This document shows positions 7,232 through 15,489 of a DNA stretch of 64,000 nucleotides, in pieces. How positions within the stretch are numbered: position 1 is the first letter of the stretch; the number at the start of each line of letters is the position of its first letter. Below the pieces are notes generated by a model. It saw only the letters and a list, made by a program, of their open reading frames with translations, was not told the DNA's origin and ran no database searches. Source of the DNA: AC-49 sp963817035 (GTDB taxonomy: Bacteria; Actinomycetota; Thermoleophilia; Solirubrobacterales; Solirubrobacteraceae); NCBI GenBank assembly GCA_963817035.1, contig CAWFMM010000004.1:868001-932000 (forward strand). Reading direction: 5' to 3'. Position numbers and translations under genes: made by a program.

Positions 7232-8856
7232 GTGTCGGTCCCCTGGAGCTCGTCCACCAGCGCGGCGCGCAGGCGGAACTTCTGGATCTTCGTGGCCGAC
7301 ATCGGCCAGTCGTCGACGAAGCGCACCACGCGCGGGACCTTGAAGCCCGCGATCGAGCCGCGGCAGAAGCCGATGATCTCGTCCTCGGTCGCCGTCGCGC
7401 CCGGGGCGAGCTCGACGAACGCGGCGGGGACCTCGATCAGTCGTGGGTCGGGGATCCCGACGACCTGGGCCAGCTTCACCGCGGGGTGGGTCGACAGGAA
7501 CGACTCGATCTCCACCGCCGCGACGTTCTCGCCGCCGACCTTGAGCATGTCCTTGATCCGACCGTGGAACCGGACCCGCCCGCCGGCATCGATCGAGCAC
7601 AGGTCGCCGGTGTGGAAGAAGCCGTCGGCATCGATCGCCTCGCGTGTCGCCGCATCGTTGCGGTAGTAACCGTCGAAGCGGCTCGGCCCTCGCCCGACCA
7701 GCTCGCCCTGCTCATCCGGCGCCAGCTGCGCCCCGCTCTCGGGGTCGACGATCTTCATCTCGAACCCGGGCAGCGGCCGCCCGCACGTCTGCACCCGGAC
7801 GTCGAGCGGGTCGTCGAGCTCGGTGAAGATGACGGTGCCGCACAGCTCGGTGATCCCGTACGCGCTCATCAGCGTCGCGGGCGCAAACCCATCGGAGATC
7901 TGGCGCTGGACATCCTCCGGTCCGACGTTGACGATGACGCGCCAGCCGCTGCGGTCCAGCGCGGCGAAGCGCGGGTCGAGCATCAGCGTCAGGGTGATCG
8001 TCGGGAACAGTGGATAGAGGACCGAGACGCGCTCGTTGTCGATCAGATCGAGCGCCTCGTCGACGTCGAAGCGCGGCATCGAAACGAACGTCGCGCCGGC
8101 AAAGAAGCATGCGCTCATCAGCAGCAGCGCGCCCGCGTGGAACATCGGCAGCGGATCCCACCAGCGCTCGCCCTCGGGGATCGCGAAGCGCTCGGCGCAG
8201 CCGTGGGCGTCGAGCAGGACGGCGCGGTGACTGAGCATGCAGCCCTTGGGATGGGCGGTCGTGCCGGAGGTGTAGAGGAGCAGCGCCATGTCGTCCGGTC
8301 CGGCGCCGTCGGCCGGCGTCGGGTCGGTCTGGTCGGCGCTCAGCTGCCGCAGCGCGGTACCGCTCAGCAGCCCAGGCGCCCCGCGCTCGCCGACGAGGAC
8401 GATCGCCCGCAGGGACTCCACGCCCTCGAGCTCGAGCCGGGTTGGATCGAGGGACTCGGCCAGCCCGGGCAGCGCCTCGTGCAGCAGCGCCGTGAAGTTG
8501 ACGTGCTCGTCGATCACGTCGGTCGTGAACACCGCGCGTAGCTGCGCGTCGGCGATGACGTGGCGCAGCTCGCGCGGGCGGAAGCGGGTGTTGATCGGGA
8601 CGAGCGTCGCGCCGACCATGCCGGCGGCGACGAACAGCTCGACCAATGCGGGATCGTTGGGCATCAGCACGCCGACGCGGTCGCCGCGTCCGACGCCGAG
8701 TGCGCGCATATCCCGGGCTCGCTGCGTGGCGCGCTCGAGGAGCTGCGCGTAGGTCAGCCGCTCGCCGCAGAGGACCAGTGCCTCGGTGTCCGGCGTCCGC
8801 GCCGCAGTTGCGCGCAGCAGGTCGGGGTAGGCCGCGGGGATCGTCTGGGTGCTCAT
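7228..8856 (-). CDS. AMP-forming acyl-CoA synthetase / ligase
   Basis: 542 residues, ANL superfamily. The adenylate-binding P-loop LLLYTSGTTAHPKGC is near residue 195, SAYGITELCG near 330, the hinge region GELVGRGPSRFDGYYRN near 400, and the C-terminal catalytic Lys lies in SATKIQKFRLR. It would activate a carboxylic acid with ATP and CoA, as needed after hydrolytic ring opening by the OCH-like enzymes. The ATG at 8856 overlaps the stop of the SnoaL-like gene (ATGA); a 12-codon upstream extension is possible but not needed. Confidence 0.9.
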   Translation of the reverse strand: MSTQTIPAAYPDLLRATAARTPDTEALVLCGERLTYAQLLERATQRARDMRALGVGRGDRVGVLMPNDPALVELFVAAGMVGATLVPINTRFRPRELRHVIADAQLRAVFTTDVIDEHVNFTALLHEALPGLAESLDPTRLELEGVESLRAIVLVGERGAPGLLSGTALRQLSADQTDPTPADGAGPDDMALLLYTSGTTAHPKGCMLSHRAVLLDAHGCAERFAIPEGERWWDPLPMFHAGALLLMSACFFAGATFVSMPRFDVDEALDLIDNERVSVLYPLFPTITLTLMLDPRFAALDRSGWRVIVNVGPEDVQRQISDGFAPATLMSAYGITELCGTVIFTELDDPLDVRVQTCGRPLPGFEMKIVDPESGAQLAPDEQGELVGRGPSRFDGYYRNDAATREAIDADGFFHTGDLCSIDAGGRVRFHGRIKDMLKVGGENVAAVEIESFLSTHPAVKLAQVVGIPDPRLIEVPAAFVELAPGATATEDEIIGFCRGSIAGFKVPRVVRFVDDWPMSATKIQKFRLRAALVDELQGTDT

Positions 8857-9245
8857 TTCAGCGCTCGGCGGGCGTAGTCGATGTCGTACCAATTCGTCAT
8901 CTTGCGGATGCGGCCGTCGGCGAAGTCGAAGACGTCGATCGCCTCGAAGCGCACGTCACGGCCGTCAGGCAGGGTTCCGAAGAACGTCACCTCGGCGACG
9001 ACGGTCTGATCGGCCTCGGAGATGATCAGCCGCTCGGGATGGTCGCGGTGGGCCGGCCACGGATCGAACAGCTTGCTGAAGTACTCGATCACGCCGTCAC
9101 GATCATCACGCGGCCGGGCGCCGACCGCGCGCAGGATGCCGTCGGGCGTCCAGATCTCCGCCATGCCCTCCCAGTCCTCGGTGTCCAGGCACGTGAAGTA
9201 GCGCAGCACAACTTGGCGCATTGTCGCGGCAGTAGTCGCTCCCAT
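8853..9245 (-). CDS. SnoaL-like / NTF2-fold protein
   Basis: 130 residues of the nuclear-transport-factor-2 / SnoaL fold: MRQVVLRYFTCLDTEDWEGM at the N-terminus, IWTPDGILRAVG, a central EVTFFGTLPDGRDVRFEAIDVFDF strand region and a closing MTNWYDIDYARRAL. This looks like the limonene-epoxide-hydrolase/ketosteroid-isomerase-like branch, but the catalytic residues cannot be assigned with confidence. It is the first gene of a three-gene unit with an acyl-CoA ligase and a ferredoxin. A start at 9221 is also possible. Confidence 0.78.
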   Translation of the reverse strand: MGATTAATMRQVVLRYFTCLDTEDWEGMAEIWTPDGILRAVGARPRDDRDGVIEYFSKLFDPWPAHRDHPERLIISEADQTVVAEVTFFGTLPDGRDVRFEAIDVFDFADGRIRKMTNWYDIDYARRALK

Positions 9246-9450
9246 GGGCCCGAAACTACCAGACGTTCGGTGGTACATCAGTGCCGAGCAACATAGGCGC
9301 CGCTGGCCCGGCTCGAAGGCCGGATCGCCTCCGGGCGGCCGCTGACGCGGCGGCACGTGACCGGCCCTGGGCTGGGCCGCAACGACTTCGCCCACTCCGA
9401 AGCGCGATCATGCGCACGACGGACCACCTCTACCTGGAATTCGAGGCCCA

Positions 9451-9846
9451 ATGACCGCTGTTGCCGACATCCAAGCTGCCCTCTACCGCGAGGCCCTGGG
9501 CTACGACACCAACGACATGGAGCTCCTCGCCGGCGCGTTCACAGCGGACGTCACGATGACCGGGATGAACGAGCCCGTGGTCGGCCGCGACGCGATGGTC
9601 GCGCGCATGTCCGGCATGCGCGATCAGGTGCCGGCTGACAGCCGGCCGCGCCACGCCGTCACCAACGTCCTGATCGAAAGCGAGTCCGCGACCGAGGCGC
9701 GGTCTCGCGCCTACTTCACGTTCTCGATCGCCACCGTCGGCTCGGTCACGGTCCTGGCGACCGGCTGCTACCACGACCGCTGGGTCAACGACGGCGCTGG
9801 CTGGCGCATCGCCGAGCGGACCGTCGAGAGCGACGCCTCGCCGTGA
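9451..9846 (+). CDS. SnoaL-like / NTF2-fold protein
   Basis: 131 residues: VADIQAALYREALGYDTNDM, LLAGAFTADVTMTG, VVGRDAMVARMSGMRDQ, RPRHAVTNVLIES and a final WRIAERTVESDASP, all typical of SnoaL-like proteins of about 130 residues. No metal or cofactor site is visible. It stands alone between two minus-strand operons. A 14-codon reading frame ends in an ATGA overlap with its start (ATG at 9411), which could be a leader peptide or chance. Its 3' end overlaps a remnant of another gene on the opposite strand. Confidence 0.75.
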   Translation: MTAVADIQAALYREALGYDTNDMELLAGAFTADVTMTGMNEPVVGRDAMVARMSGMRDQVPADSRPRHAVTNVLIESESATEARSRAYFTFSIATVGSVTVLATGCYHDRWVNDGAGWRIAERTVESDASP

Positions 9847-9911
9847 GCCTCTCCGAGCTTGTCGATCCGGCCGATCGTCTCGCGGTCGGGGAGTGGGGGC
9901 GTCCAGGTCAT
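9837..9911 (-). pseudogene. 5' stump of a carboxymuconolactone-decarboxylase-like gene
   Basis: The ATG overlaps the stop of the GntR gene as ATGA and the first residues read MTWTPPLPDRETIGRID. This matches the start of the intact CMD-like protein at 16537 (MSWTPSMPDREQVRDDE). After about 25 codons the frame runs into the antisense of the neighbouring SnoaL-like gene and loses all similarity. The simplest view is a gene once translationally coupled to the GntR regulator and then cut off by a rearrangement. Confidence 0.5.
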
Positions 9912-10588
9912 CCGTCGATCAAGGTCGCGGTCTCGGCCAGGTACGCCGCGGCGATCGCGGCTGCGACATCGCCCTCGCCGTCGCGCACCGCGTCGGCGAC
10001 CTCGGCGTGGAAGCGCATCAGGCGCTCGCGCAGCGCCGGCTTGTCGAGCCCCTGCAGCGGGAACGGCTCGACCGAGAGGTCGAGCATCATCTCGTAGAAC
10101 AGGGCGAGCGGCGGGGAGTCGACGAGCGCGATCAGGCGCAGGCCGAACGCGCGCCACGCGTCGCGGACGGTCGCCGTCGTGTCGAGCTGGGCGAGATGCT
10201 CGTCGGAGCGGGCGAAGGTGGCCAGCGCGGCGCGCTGACGCTTCGATCGATGCGATGCCGCGAGCCGCGCGATCTCGGGCACGATCAGCGAGTCGGCGCG
10301 ATGCAGGTCGCGGTGCGTCGTGCCCTGGTAGCGCAGGTAGACCGACGCGACATGAGAGACCGCATCGGGGCTTGGCTCGCGTGTGAAGAGACCACCGCGG
10401 GCCCCGCGGCGCACGGTCAGCAGGTTCTCGTGCTCGAGCACCCGTGCCGCCTGGCGGAGCGTCGGCCGGCTGACGCCCAGCCGTATCTGCAACTCCTCCT
10501 CGGAGCCGAGAAACGCATCCGGCTCGTGGCGGGCAAGGATCTCTTCGCGTAGTCGCCCGACGACATCCTGGAGTACCTCGATGGCCAT
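9908..10588 (-). CDS. GntR family regulator, FadR/FCD subfamily
   Basis: 226 residues. An N-terminal winged helix includes LREEILA, SEEELQIRLGVSRPTLRQAA and LENENLLTVRRG-like segments within residues 10-70. A C-terminal all-helical FCD ligand domain follows (RADSLIVPEIARLAA, RFHAEVADAVRDGEGDVAAA). Such regulators sense acyl or organic acids and usually repress a nearby operon. It is divergent from the P450-ferredoxin-hydrolase operon, and a palindrome lies between them. The ATG at 10588 is preferred because the conserved winged helix begins there. Confidence 0.88.
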   Translation of the reverse strand: MAIEVLQDVVGRLREEILARHEPDAFLGSEEELQIRLGVSRPTLRQAARVLEHENLLTVRRGARGGLFTREPSPDAVSHVASVYLRYQGTTHRDLHRADSLIVPEIARLAASHRSKRQRAALATFARSDEHLAQLDTTATVRDAWRAFGLRLIALVDSPPLALFYEMMLDLSVEPFPLQGLDKPALRERLMRFHAEVADAVRDGEGDVAAAIAAAYLAETATLIDG

Positions 10589-10598
10589 CGGCAGAGCA

Positions 10599-10613
10599 TA
10601 TAGGTACCTGATA
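10599..10613. promoter_or_regulatory. Palindromic operator candidate (GntR/P450 divergent region)
   Basis: TATAGGTACCTGATA contains a perfect AGGTACCT core extended to TAT-N-AGGTACCT-N-ATA. It lies 11 bp upstream of the GntR start and about 48 bp upstream of the P450 start, so it could control both. Its short dyad spacing fits GntR-type sites. The following GATACTGT may be a -10 region. Confidence 0.45.
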
Positions 10614-10660
10614 CTGTTTGGCCGGCAAGTGGACACATCCGCGACCTGAGGAGCGCACGC

Positions 10661-11896
10661 GTGGGGTCATCGACCGAAGCCTCGTTGCAAGACGACGTCG
10701 TCCAGTGGTTCAGCGATCCGGCCGCGCGCCAGGATCCGTATGACTTCTTCGACCGCCTGCGCGAGCAGGAGCCGGTCCACTACAACGAGACGCTCGCGGC
10801 GTGGGTGCTGACGCGCTACGACGACGCCGACCAGATGCTGCGCCGCTCGCCGGTGCTGCGCAACCCGGCGGGCGCCGACACCTCGTACATGTACGGCGAG
10901 GACGGCGAGCTGACGCCGACCTGGCGGCTCAACGTCGGAACGCACTTCTGGCACGACGGCGAGGAGCTCGCTCGCATCCGCCGGCTCGTCTCCCAGACGA
11001 TGGGCGCACGCCAGATCCGTACCTGGCGCGGCGAGATCTCGGCGATGCTCGACGAGGAGATGGAGCGGCTGCTGGCCAGCGGCAAGGAGGCCGACCTGAT
11101 CGCCGACTTCGTCTACGAGCTGCCGATGCGGATGATCTGCAAGGTCTTCGGCGTCCCGCTCTCAGACCACGAGAACTACCGCATCTGGACCGAGGACTGG
11201 TTCGCGGCAAGCCAGCGCATCGCCGACCCCGACGTCCAGGCGCGCGGCGACGCGGCGGCGATCGCGTTCGAGCAGCACGTCGGCGAGCTCGCCGACCACA
11301 GGCGCGAGCACCCCGACGACAGCATGCTCTCCAACCTGATCCGCGCCCGCGACGAGGGCGACAAGCTGCGCGACGACGAACTGATCGCGATGACCGTGTC
11401 GATGCTCGGCGCCGGGCACGAGACGACCGGGTCGTTCGTCGGCAACGCGGCGTACAACCTGCTGCGCCACCCCGACCAGCTCGCGCTCGTGCGCGAGGAC
11501 CCGGAGCTGCTGACCGAGGCGGTCGAGGAGGCGCTGCGCTACGAGGGCTCGGCGATGCTCGCCCCGCGCTACGCGTTCGAGGACTTCGAGCTCCACGGCC
11601 AGCAGATCGCCTCCGGCGACACGATCATCACGATCATGCAGGCGACCGGGCGCTCGCCCGGCACCTACGAGGACCCCAACCGCTTCTGGGTGCAGCGTCC
11701 CGACAAGCGCCACCTGCAGTTCTCGCTCGGCCCGCACTTCTGCTGCGGGGCCCAGCTCGCCCGCCTGGAGTCAGAGCTGATGGTGCAGGCGATCGCGACG
11801 CGCTTCGACGGCCTCGAGCTGACCACCGACGAGGTGACGTGGAAGCCGATGCTCGGTATCCGCGGGCTCACGTCGCTGCCCGTACGGTGGAACTGA
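10661..11896 (+). CDS. Cytochrome P450
   Basis: 411 residues, soluble bacterial P450. The I-helix oxygen-activation motif is GAGHETT, the K-helix ExxR is EEALRYEG and the haem-thiolate loop is FSLGPHFCCGAQLARLE near residue 360, with Cys as ligand. The GTG at 10661 follows GAGG after a short spacer. The stop overlaps the ATG of a 3Fe-4S ferredoxin (TGATG), the usual electron donor pairing. Next come an OCH-like hydrolase (frameshifted), an aldo/keto reductase and others, so the P450 probably starts attack on an alicyclic substrate by hydroxylation. Reductase not in the operon. Confidence 0.95.
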   Translation: MGSSTEASLQDDVVQWFSDPAARQDPYDFFDRLREQEPVHYNETLAAWVLTRYDDADQMLRRSPVLRNPAGADTSYMYGEDGELTPTWRLNVGTHFWHDGEELARIRRLVSQTMGARQIRTWRGEISAMLDEEMERLLASGKEADLIADFVYELPMRMICKVFGVPLSDHENYRIWTEDWFAASQRIADPDVQARGDAAAIAFEQHVGELADHRREHPDDSMLSNLIRARDEGDKLRDDELIAMTVSMLGAGHETTGSFVGNAAYNLLRHPDQLALVREDPELLTEAVEEALRYEGSAMLAPRYAFEDFELHGQQIASGDTIITIMQATGRSPGTYEDPNRFWVQRPDKRHLQFSLGPHFCCGAQLARLESELMVQAIATRFDGLELTTDEVTWKPMLGIRGLTSLPVRWN

Positions 11897-12105
11897 TGGC
11901 CGCGCGGCCCGCGATTGCCATCGACCGCGACCTCTGCATCGGAACCGGCAACTGCACCTTCTACGCCGACAAGACGTTCGACCTCGATGAGGACGACAAG
12001 TCGGTTCTGATCGACGCGCTGGGCGACGACGAGGCGACCCAGCGGATGGCCGTCGACAACTGCCCGACCGGCGCCCTGTCCTTCATCACCGACCGCAAGG
12101 AGTAG
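11896..12105 (+). CDS. 3Fe-4S ferredoxin, P450 partner
   Basis: 69 residues with C14-x5-C20 and C56-P, the 3Fe-4S pattern of P450-associated ferredoxins. The start overlaps the P450 stop (TGATG), giving near-equal translation. It should deliver electrons from a ferredoxin reductase to the P450. Acidic residues cluster in the middle (DLDEDDKS), as expected for docking. Confidence 0.93.
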   Translation: MAARPAIAIDRDLCIGTGNCTFYADKTFDLDEDDKSVLIDALGDDEATQRMAVDNCPTGALSFITDRKE

Positions 12106-12111
12106 TTCCGT

Positions 12112-12958
12112 TTGCGCGCACCGATCTTCGACGAGTACAAGGACTCCTACCCCCACTGGCACATGGAGCGCACGGATGACGGCATCCTGCTGCTGCGCTT
12201 CCACAAGGACGGAGGTGAGGCCGACTGGTCCTATGACATCCACCACGAGACGGCGATGCTGTGGGCGAAGGTTGGTGCCGATCACGAGACCAAGGTGATC
12301 ATCGTCACCGGCACGGGCGAGGCGTTCCTGCGCCGTGAGGCGACGTACGCCGGCGTCGTCGACCGCGAGGGGATGGACGACCCGGCCAAGCGCGCGGTCG
12401 AGTGGATCGACGCGCACTCCTACGGCAAGAAGATCGAGATGGACCTGCTCGAGATCGAGCAGCCGATGATCGCCGCGATCAACGGGCCGTGCACGATCCA
12501 CTCCGAGCAGCTGCTGCTGTGCGACATCGTCCTCGCGGCCGAGCACACGATGATCGCCGACCACACCCACATGCCGTTCGGGCTGCTGCCGGGCGACGGT
12601 GTGCAGGTCGTCTTCCCGTTGCTCATGGGGCTCAATCGCGCCCGCTACTTCATGCTCACCGGCCAGGTCCTGTCGGCCCAGGAGTGCCTCGATCTCGGGC
12701 ATGTTCAACGAGGTCCTGCCCGCCGAGGACGTCCTCCCGCGCGCGTACGAGCACGCGCGCAACATCCTCAAGCACAAGCCGATGACCGTGCGGCTGTTCA
12801 GGCCGACGCTGCTGCACCAGATCAAGCGCCTGTTCCTCGACAACCTCAGCCACGGGCTGATGATGGAGGCGATGGCCGCGGTCGCCGAGTTCCCGAGCGA
12901 GCCTATGCCCGAGGTCCTGACCCCGTCGGAGATCGCGGCGCGCGATGCCGGAAGCTAG
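12112..12958 (+). pseudogene. OCH-like crotonase-fold hydrolase, broken by one inserted base
   Basis: From a TTG at 12112 the frame encodes a close relative of the intact hydrolase at 18617: FDEYKDSYPHWHMER, a Trp/His pair in DWSYDIHHET, TGTGEAFLRRE, GPCTIHSEQL, THMPFG and LPGDGVQ. In a GGG run at 12697-12699 the frame shifts. The natural continuation MFNEVLPAEDVLPRAYEHA is in the next frame and runs to the stop at 12958, including the Glu of HGLMMEAM. Removing one G restores about 281 residues. As read, the protein loses its last third. It is either a recent mutation or a sequencing error, since the rest is well preserved and sits in a tight operon. Confidence 0.75.
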
Positions 12959-14048
12959 CTCGGTCCGGCGCGCGGGCGACGTGTCCGCCGGTGAGCGGAC
13001 CGGCGCGCTGCGCGTGCTCGGGCGCACCGGCATGCGCGTCAGCTCGCTCTGCTTGGGCGGGATGAACTTCGGCGCGTGGGCCAACGCCGACCACGCCGAC
13101 TGCGCACGGATCATCGACACCGCGCTCGACGCCGGGATCAACTTCATCGAGACCGCCGATGCGTACTCGCCCGACGGCGAGTCCGAGACGATCATCGGAC
13201 AGGCGATCGCCGGCAGGCGCGACCGCGTCGTCGTGGCCACGAAGTTCGCCACGCCGATGGGCAGCGATCCCAACCAGCGCGGCAGCTCGCGGCGCTGGAT
13301 CATGCAGGCGGTCGAGAACAGTCTGCGGCGGCTGCGGACCGACTGGATCGATCTCTACCAGATGCATCGCCCTGATCCCGAGACCGACCTCGAGGAGACG
13401 ATCGACGCGCTGAGCGACCTCGTCCATCAGGGGAAGATCCGCGCGTTCGGCTCCTCGACGTGCGCGCCGCACGAGGTCGTCCGGGGCCAGTGGATCTCCG
13501 ACCGGCGCAACCTGCGGCGCTTTGCGACCGAGCAGCCGCCCTACTCGCTGCTCGTGCGCCGCGCCGAGGCTGAGCTGCTGCCGGTCTGCCAGGAGTACGG
13601 GATGGGGGTGATGTGCTGGAGCCCGCTCGCCGGCGGCTGGCTGTCAGGCTCGTTTCACATCCGCGCAGGCGCGCCGGACAACGACGCACGTGCCAACCGC
13701 GCCGGGCGGATGCCGCAGCGCTTCGACGTCTCGACCGACGCCAACCAGGCCAAGCTCGCCGCGGTCACCGAGCTCGCCGCGCTGGCCGACGAGGCCGGGA
13801 TTCCGCTCGCGCAGATGGCGATCGCCTTCGTGCTCGAGCATCCGGCGGTGACCTCGGCGATCATCGGGCCGCGGACGGTCGAGCACGTCACGAGCCTCGT
13901 CGCCGCGGCGACGCTGCGACTCGACCCCGACGTGCTCGACCGCATCGACGCGATCGTCGCGCCGGGCGAGACCGTCAACCCGGCCGACAACGACCATATG
14001 CAACCGATCGGGCTGCGCGACCCGCGCCAGCGAAGGAGACCGCTATGA
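12945..14048 (+). CDS. Aldo/keto reductase
   Basis: 367 residues, TIM-barrel aldo/keto reductase. LGRTGMRVSSLCLGGMNFG begins the barrel; the tetrad residues appear in FIETADAY (Asp/Tyr), ATKF (Lys) and YQMHRPDP (His). NADPH-binding C-terminal segments SAIIGPRT and VEHVTSL are present. The first 22 residues before the barrel are unusual and overlap the 3' end of the hydrolase by 14 bp; a GTG at 12981 is a possible shorter start. It would interconvert a ketone and an alcohol in the same pathway as the P450 upstream. Its stop overlaps the next start (ATGA). Confidence 0.88.
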   Translation: MPEASSVRRAGDVSAGERTGALRVLGRTGMRVSSLCLGGMNFGAWANADHADCARIIDTALDAGINFIETADAYSPDGESETIIGQAIAGRRDRVVVATKFATPMGSDPNQRGSSRRWIMQAVENSLRRLRTDWIDLYQMHRPDPETDLEETIDALSDLVHQGKIRAFGSSTCAPHEVVRGQWISDRRNLRRFATEQPPYSLLVRRAEAELLPVCQEYGMGVMCWSPLAGGWLSGSFHIRAGAPDNDARANRAGRMPQRFDVSTDANQAKLAAVTELAALADEAGIPLAQMAIAFVLEHPAVTSAIIGPRTVEHVTSLVAAATLRLDPDVLDRIDAIVAPGETVNPADNDHMQPIGLRDPRQRRRPL

Positions 14049-14531
14049 CCGAGTTCGAGGATCACGTCGCGCTGCGGCGCCTGGCCGACCGCTACTGCTC
14101 GACCGTCGACGACGGCGACGCCGAGGCGATGGCGGCGCTTGTTCGCCCCGGGGGGCGTGCTGAACGTGTTCGACGCGGGCGTACGGCCCGGGGAGGGCGA
14201 GCCGCTCGGGATCCTGCGCGGCGTGGCGGACTTCGAGCGGCTGATGGCGTCGCTGCGCAAGTCCTACACATGCTGGCTGCACGTCCAGGGCAGCCACTGG
14301 GCGACGGTTGACGGCGACACCGCGACCGGCGACGCGAATCTCACCGCCCATCACCTGCTCGGCGACTTCGAGGAGGTCGCTCTGTACCGCTATCAGGACC
14401 GCTACGTGCGAACCGACGACGGCTGGCGCTTCATGCAACGCAACGCATGTCGGCAGTGGATCAACGCGCATCCAATCTCGCAGGGCTACCACGCCGTTGA
14501 CAAGGGAATGACCGATGGCGAAGCTCCCTGA
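14045..14531 (+). pseudogene. SnoaL-like gene broken by one inserted base
   Basis: The ATG at 14045 overlaps the aldo/keto reductase stop. The N-terminal reading FEDHVALRRLADRYCSTVDD and DAEAMAA is typical SnoaL, but at the TT at 14139-14140 the frame shifts. The fitting continuation LFAPGGVLNVFDAG and later SYTCWLHVQGSHWA, AHHLLGDFEE, RYVRTDDGWRFMQ lie in the next frame to the stop at 14531. Deleting one T gives a normal protein of about 161 residues. This is the second single-base insertion within 1.5 kb. Confidence 0.7.
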
Positions 14532-14949
14532 CAGCGCGGTTGCCCTGATCGAGGGCGGCGCCCACGGGCACCTCGTCACGATCAACCCCGACGGCTCGCC
14601 GCAGGTCTCGATGGTCTGGGTCGGCGTCGATGACGACGAACTGTGCATCGCCGCGCTCACGCCGCGCAAGAAGATGCGCAACATCGAGCGCGACCCGCGC
14701 GTCGCGCTGACGTTCGAATCGGCGCAGGACGACCGCAACCTGCCCGGCGGCACCGGTCTGCGTTACTACCTCGCCGTTCACGGGACGGCGCGGATCACCG
14801 TGGGCGGCGCGCCCGCACTTCTGCGGAAGCTGGCGCCCGCCTTCGTCGGTCCCGACGTCAAGTTCCCCCGCAGCGACAACCCGCCCGAGGGTTGGGTCAT
14901 GCGGATCACGCCCGAACGCTGGCACGGGCACGGCCCGTGGATCACGTAA
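14515..14949 (+). CDS. PPOX-class (split-barrel) flavin or F420-dependent protein
   Basis: 144 residues with a pyridoxamine-5'-phosphate-oxidase-like split barrel: GGAHGHLVTINPDGSPQVSM, VWVGVDDDELCIAALTPRKK, MRNIERDPRVALTFES and a C-terminal MRITPERWHGHGPW. Actinobacterial members of about 130-145 residues of this shape are often F420-dependent reductases, though FMN or haem-binding cannot be excluded. The ATG lies within the last codons of the SnoaL-like gene (17-bp overlap). Confidence 0.8.
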   Translation: MAKLPDSAVALIEGGAHGHLVTINPDGSPQVSMVWVGVDDDELCIAALTPRKKMRNIERDPRVALTFESAQDDRNLPGGTGLRYYLAVHGTARITVGGAPALLRKLAPAFVGPDVKFPRSDNPPEGWVMRITPERWHGHGPWIT

Positions 14950-15033
14950 GTCAGGAGGAGAACACCGATGGGGTCGACTGGGCCACGACGATCGCCGTGA
15001 CTCACCTCCCGGGACCGCGTGTAGCATCCGCGC

Positions 15034-15345
15034 GTGGCCAGCCGCGCGCTATCCGCCGGCGACGCCGCCTACAACAAGCTGCGCGAGGACATCGTCCGCA
15101 GCGTCCTTGTCCCCGGCGAGCGGTTCTCCGAGGAGTCCCGCGTCGGCCGCTACGGGTTCGGTAAGGCTGCCATCCGAGCCGCGCTGCTGAGACTGCGTCA
15201 CGACGGGCTCGTGGAAGGCGCACCACGACGAGCGCACCAGGTGACGCTGCTTCTCGCTGATGCGATCGAGAGCCTGATGGCCGAAGGTGAACGGGTTCTG
15301 TGCTCGCTGCTGCGGATGCGGCCGGTCCTTCGTCGACGCGTTCGA
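15034..15345 (+). pseudogene. Truncated GntR regulator (DNA-binding domain only)
   Basis: A GTG-started frame encodes a GntR winged helix: AYNKLREDIVRSVLVPGERF, SEESRVGRYGFGKAAIRAAL, RLRHDGLVEGAPRRAHQV. It then has only a short piece of what would be the FCD domain (DAIESLMAEGERVL) before similarity ends; the frame stays open to 15456 but reads through a promoter region. Most of the ligand-binding domain is gone. Upstream, 84 bp separate it from the PPOX gene. It could still make a short DNA-binding protein, but a decayed regulator is more likely. Confidence 0.55.
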
Positions 15346-15349
15346 TTAT

Positions 15350-15359
15350 TGACATGTCA
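15350..15359. promoter_or_regulatory. TGACATGTCA palindrome
   Basis: A perfect 10-bp palindrome 130 bp upstream of the amidohydrolase start. A near copy, TGACATGGCA, occurs at 15431-15440 and a half copy, AACATGTCA, at about 17319 ahead of the flavin monooxygenase-like gene. Repetition around one transcription unit suggests an operator, possibly for the GntR-type protein whose remnant is adjacent. Confidence 0.4.
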
Positions 15360-15429
15360 GATTGGCTCGCGCTGGCCCGCTCGCACGAGCGTCGCCGGCA
15401 GGGAAGTGCTCGAGGAGGCGCACGCTGTT

Positions 15430-15459
15430 TTGACATGGCAGTTGAGGGCGCGCTAGCCT
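15430..15459 (+). promoter_or_regulatory. Probable sigma-70-type promoter for the amidohydrolase operon
   Basis: TTGACA at 15430-15435 is followed after 17-18 bases by CTAGCC/TAGCCT, giving a recognisable -35/-10 pair about 30 bp before the TTG start codon. The -35 overlaps the operator-like TGACATGGCA, so a bound regulator would block it. Confidence 0.45.
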
Positions 15460-15489
15460 GCGGCCTTGGTCAACTCGGAGGTCTGAACG

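Noticed and set aside
9357..9450. Plus-strand short frames ahead of the SnoaL-like gene (including a 14-codon one ending in ATGA)
   Set aside because: Too short, and no conserved residues; mentioned only as a possible leader in the gene entry.
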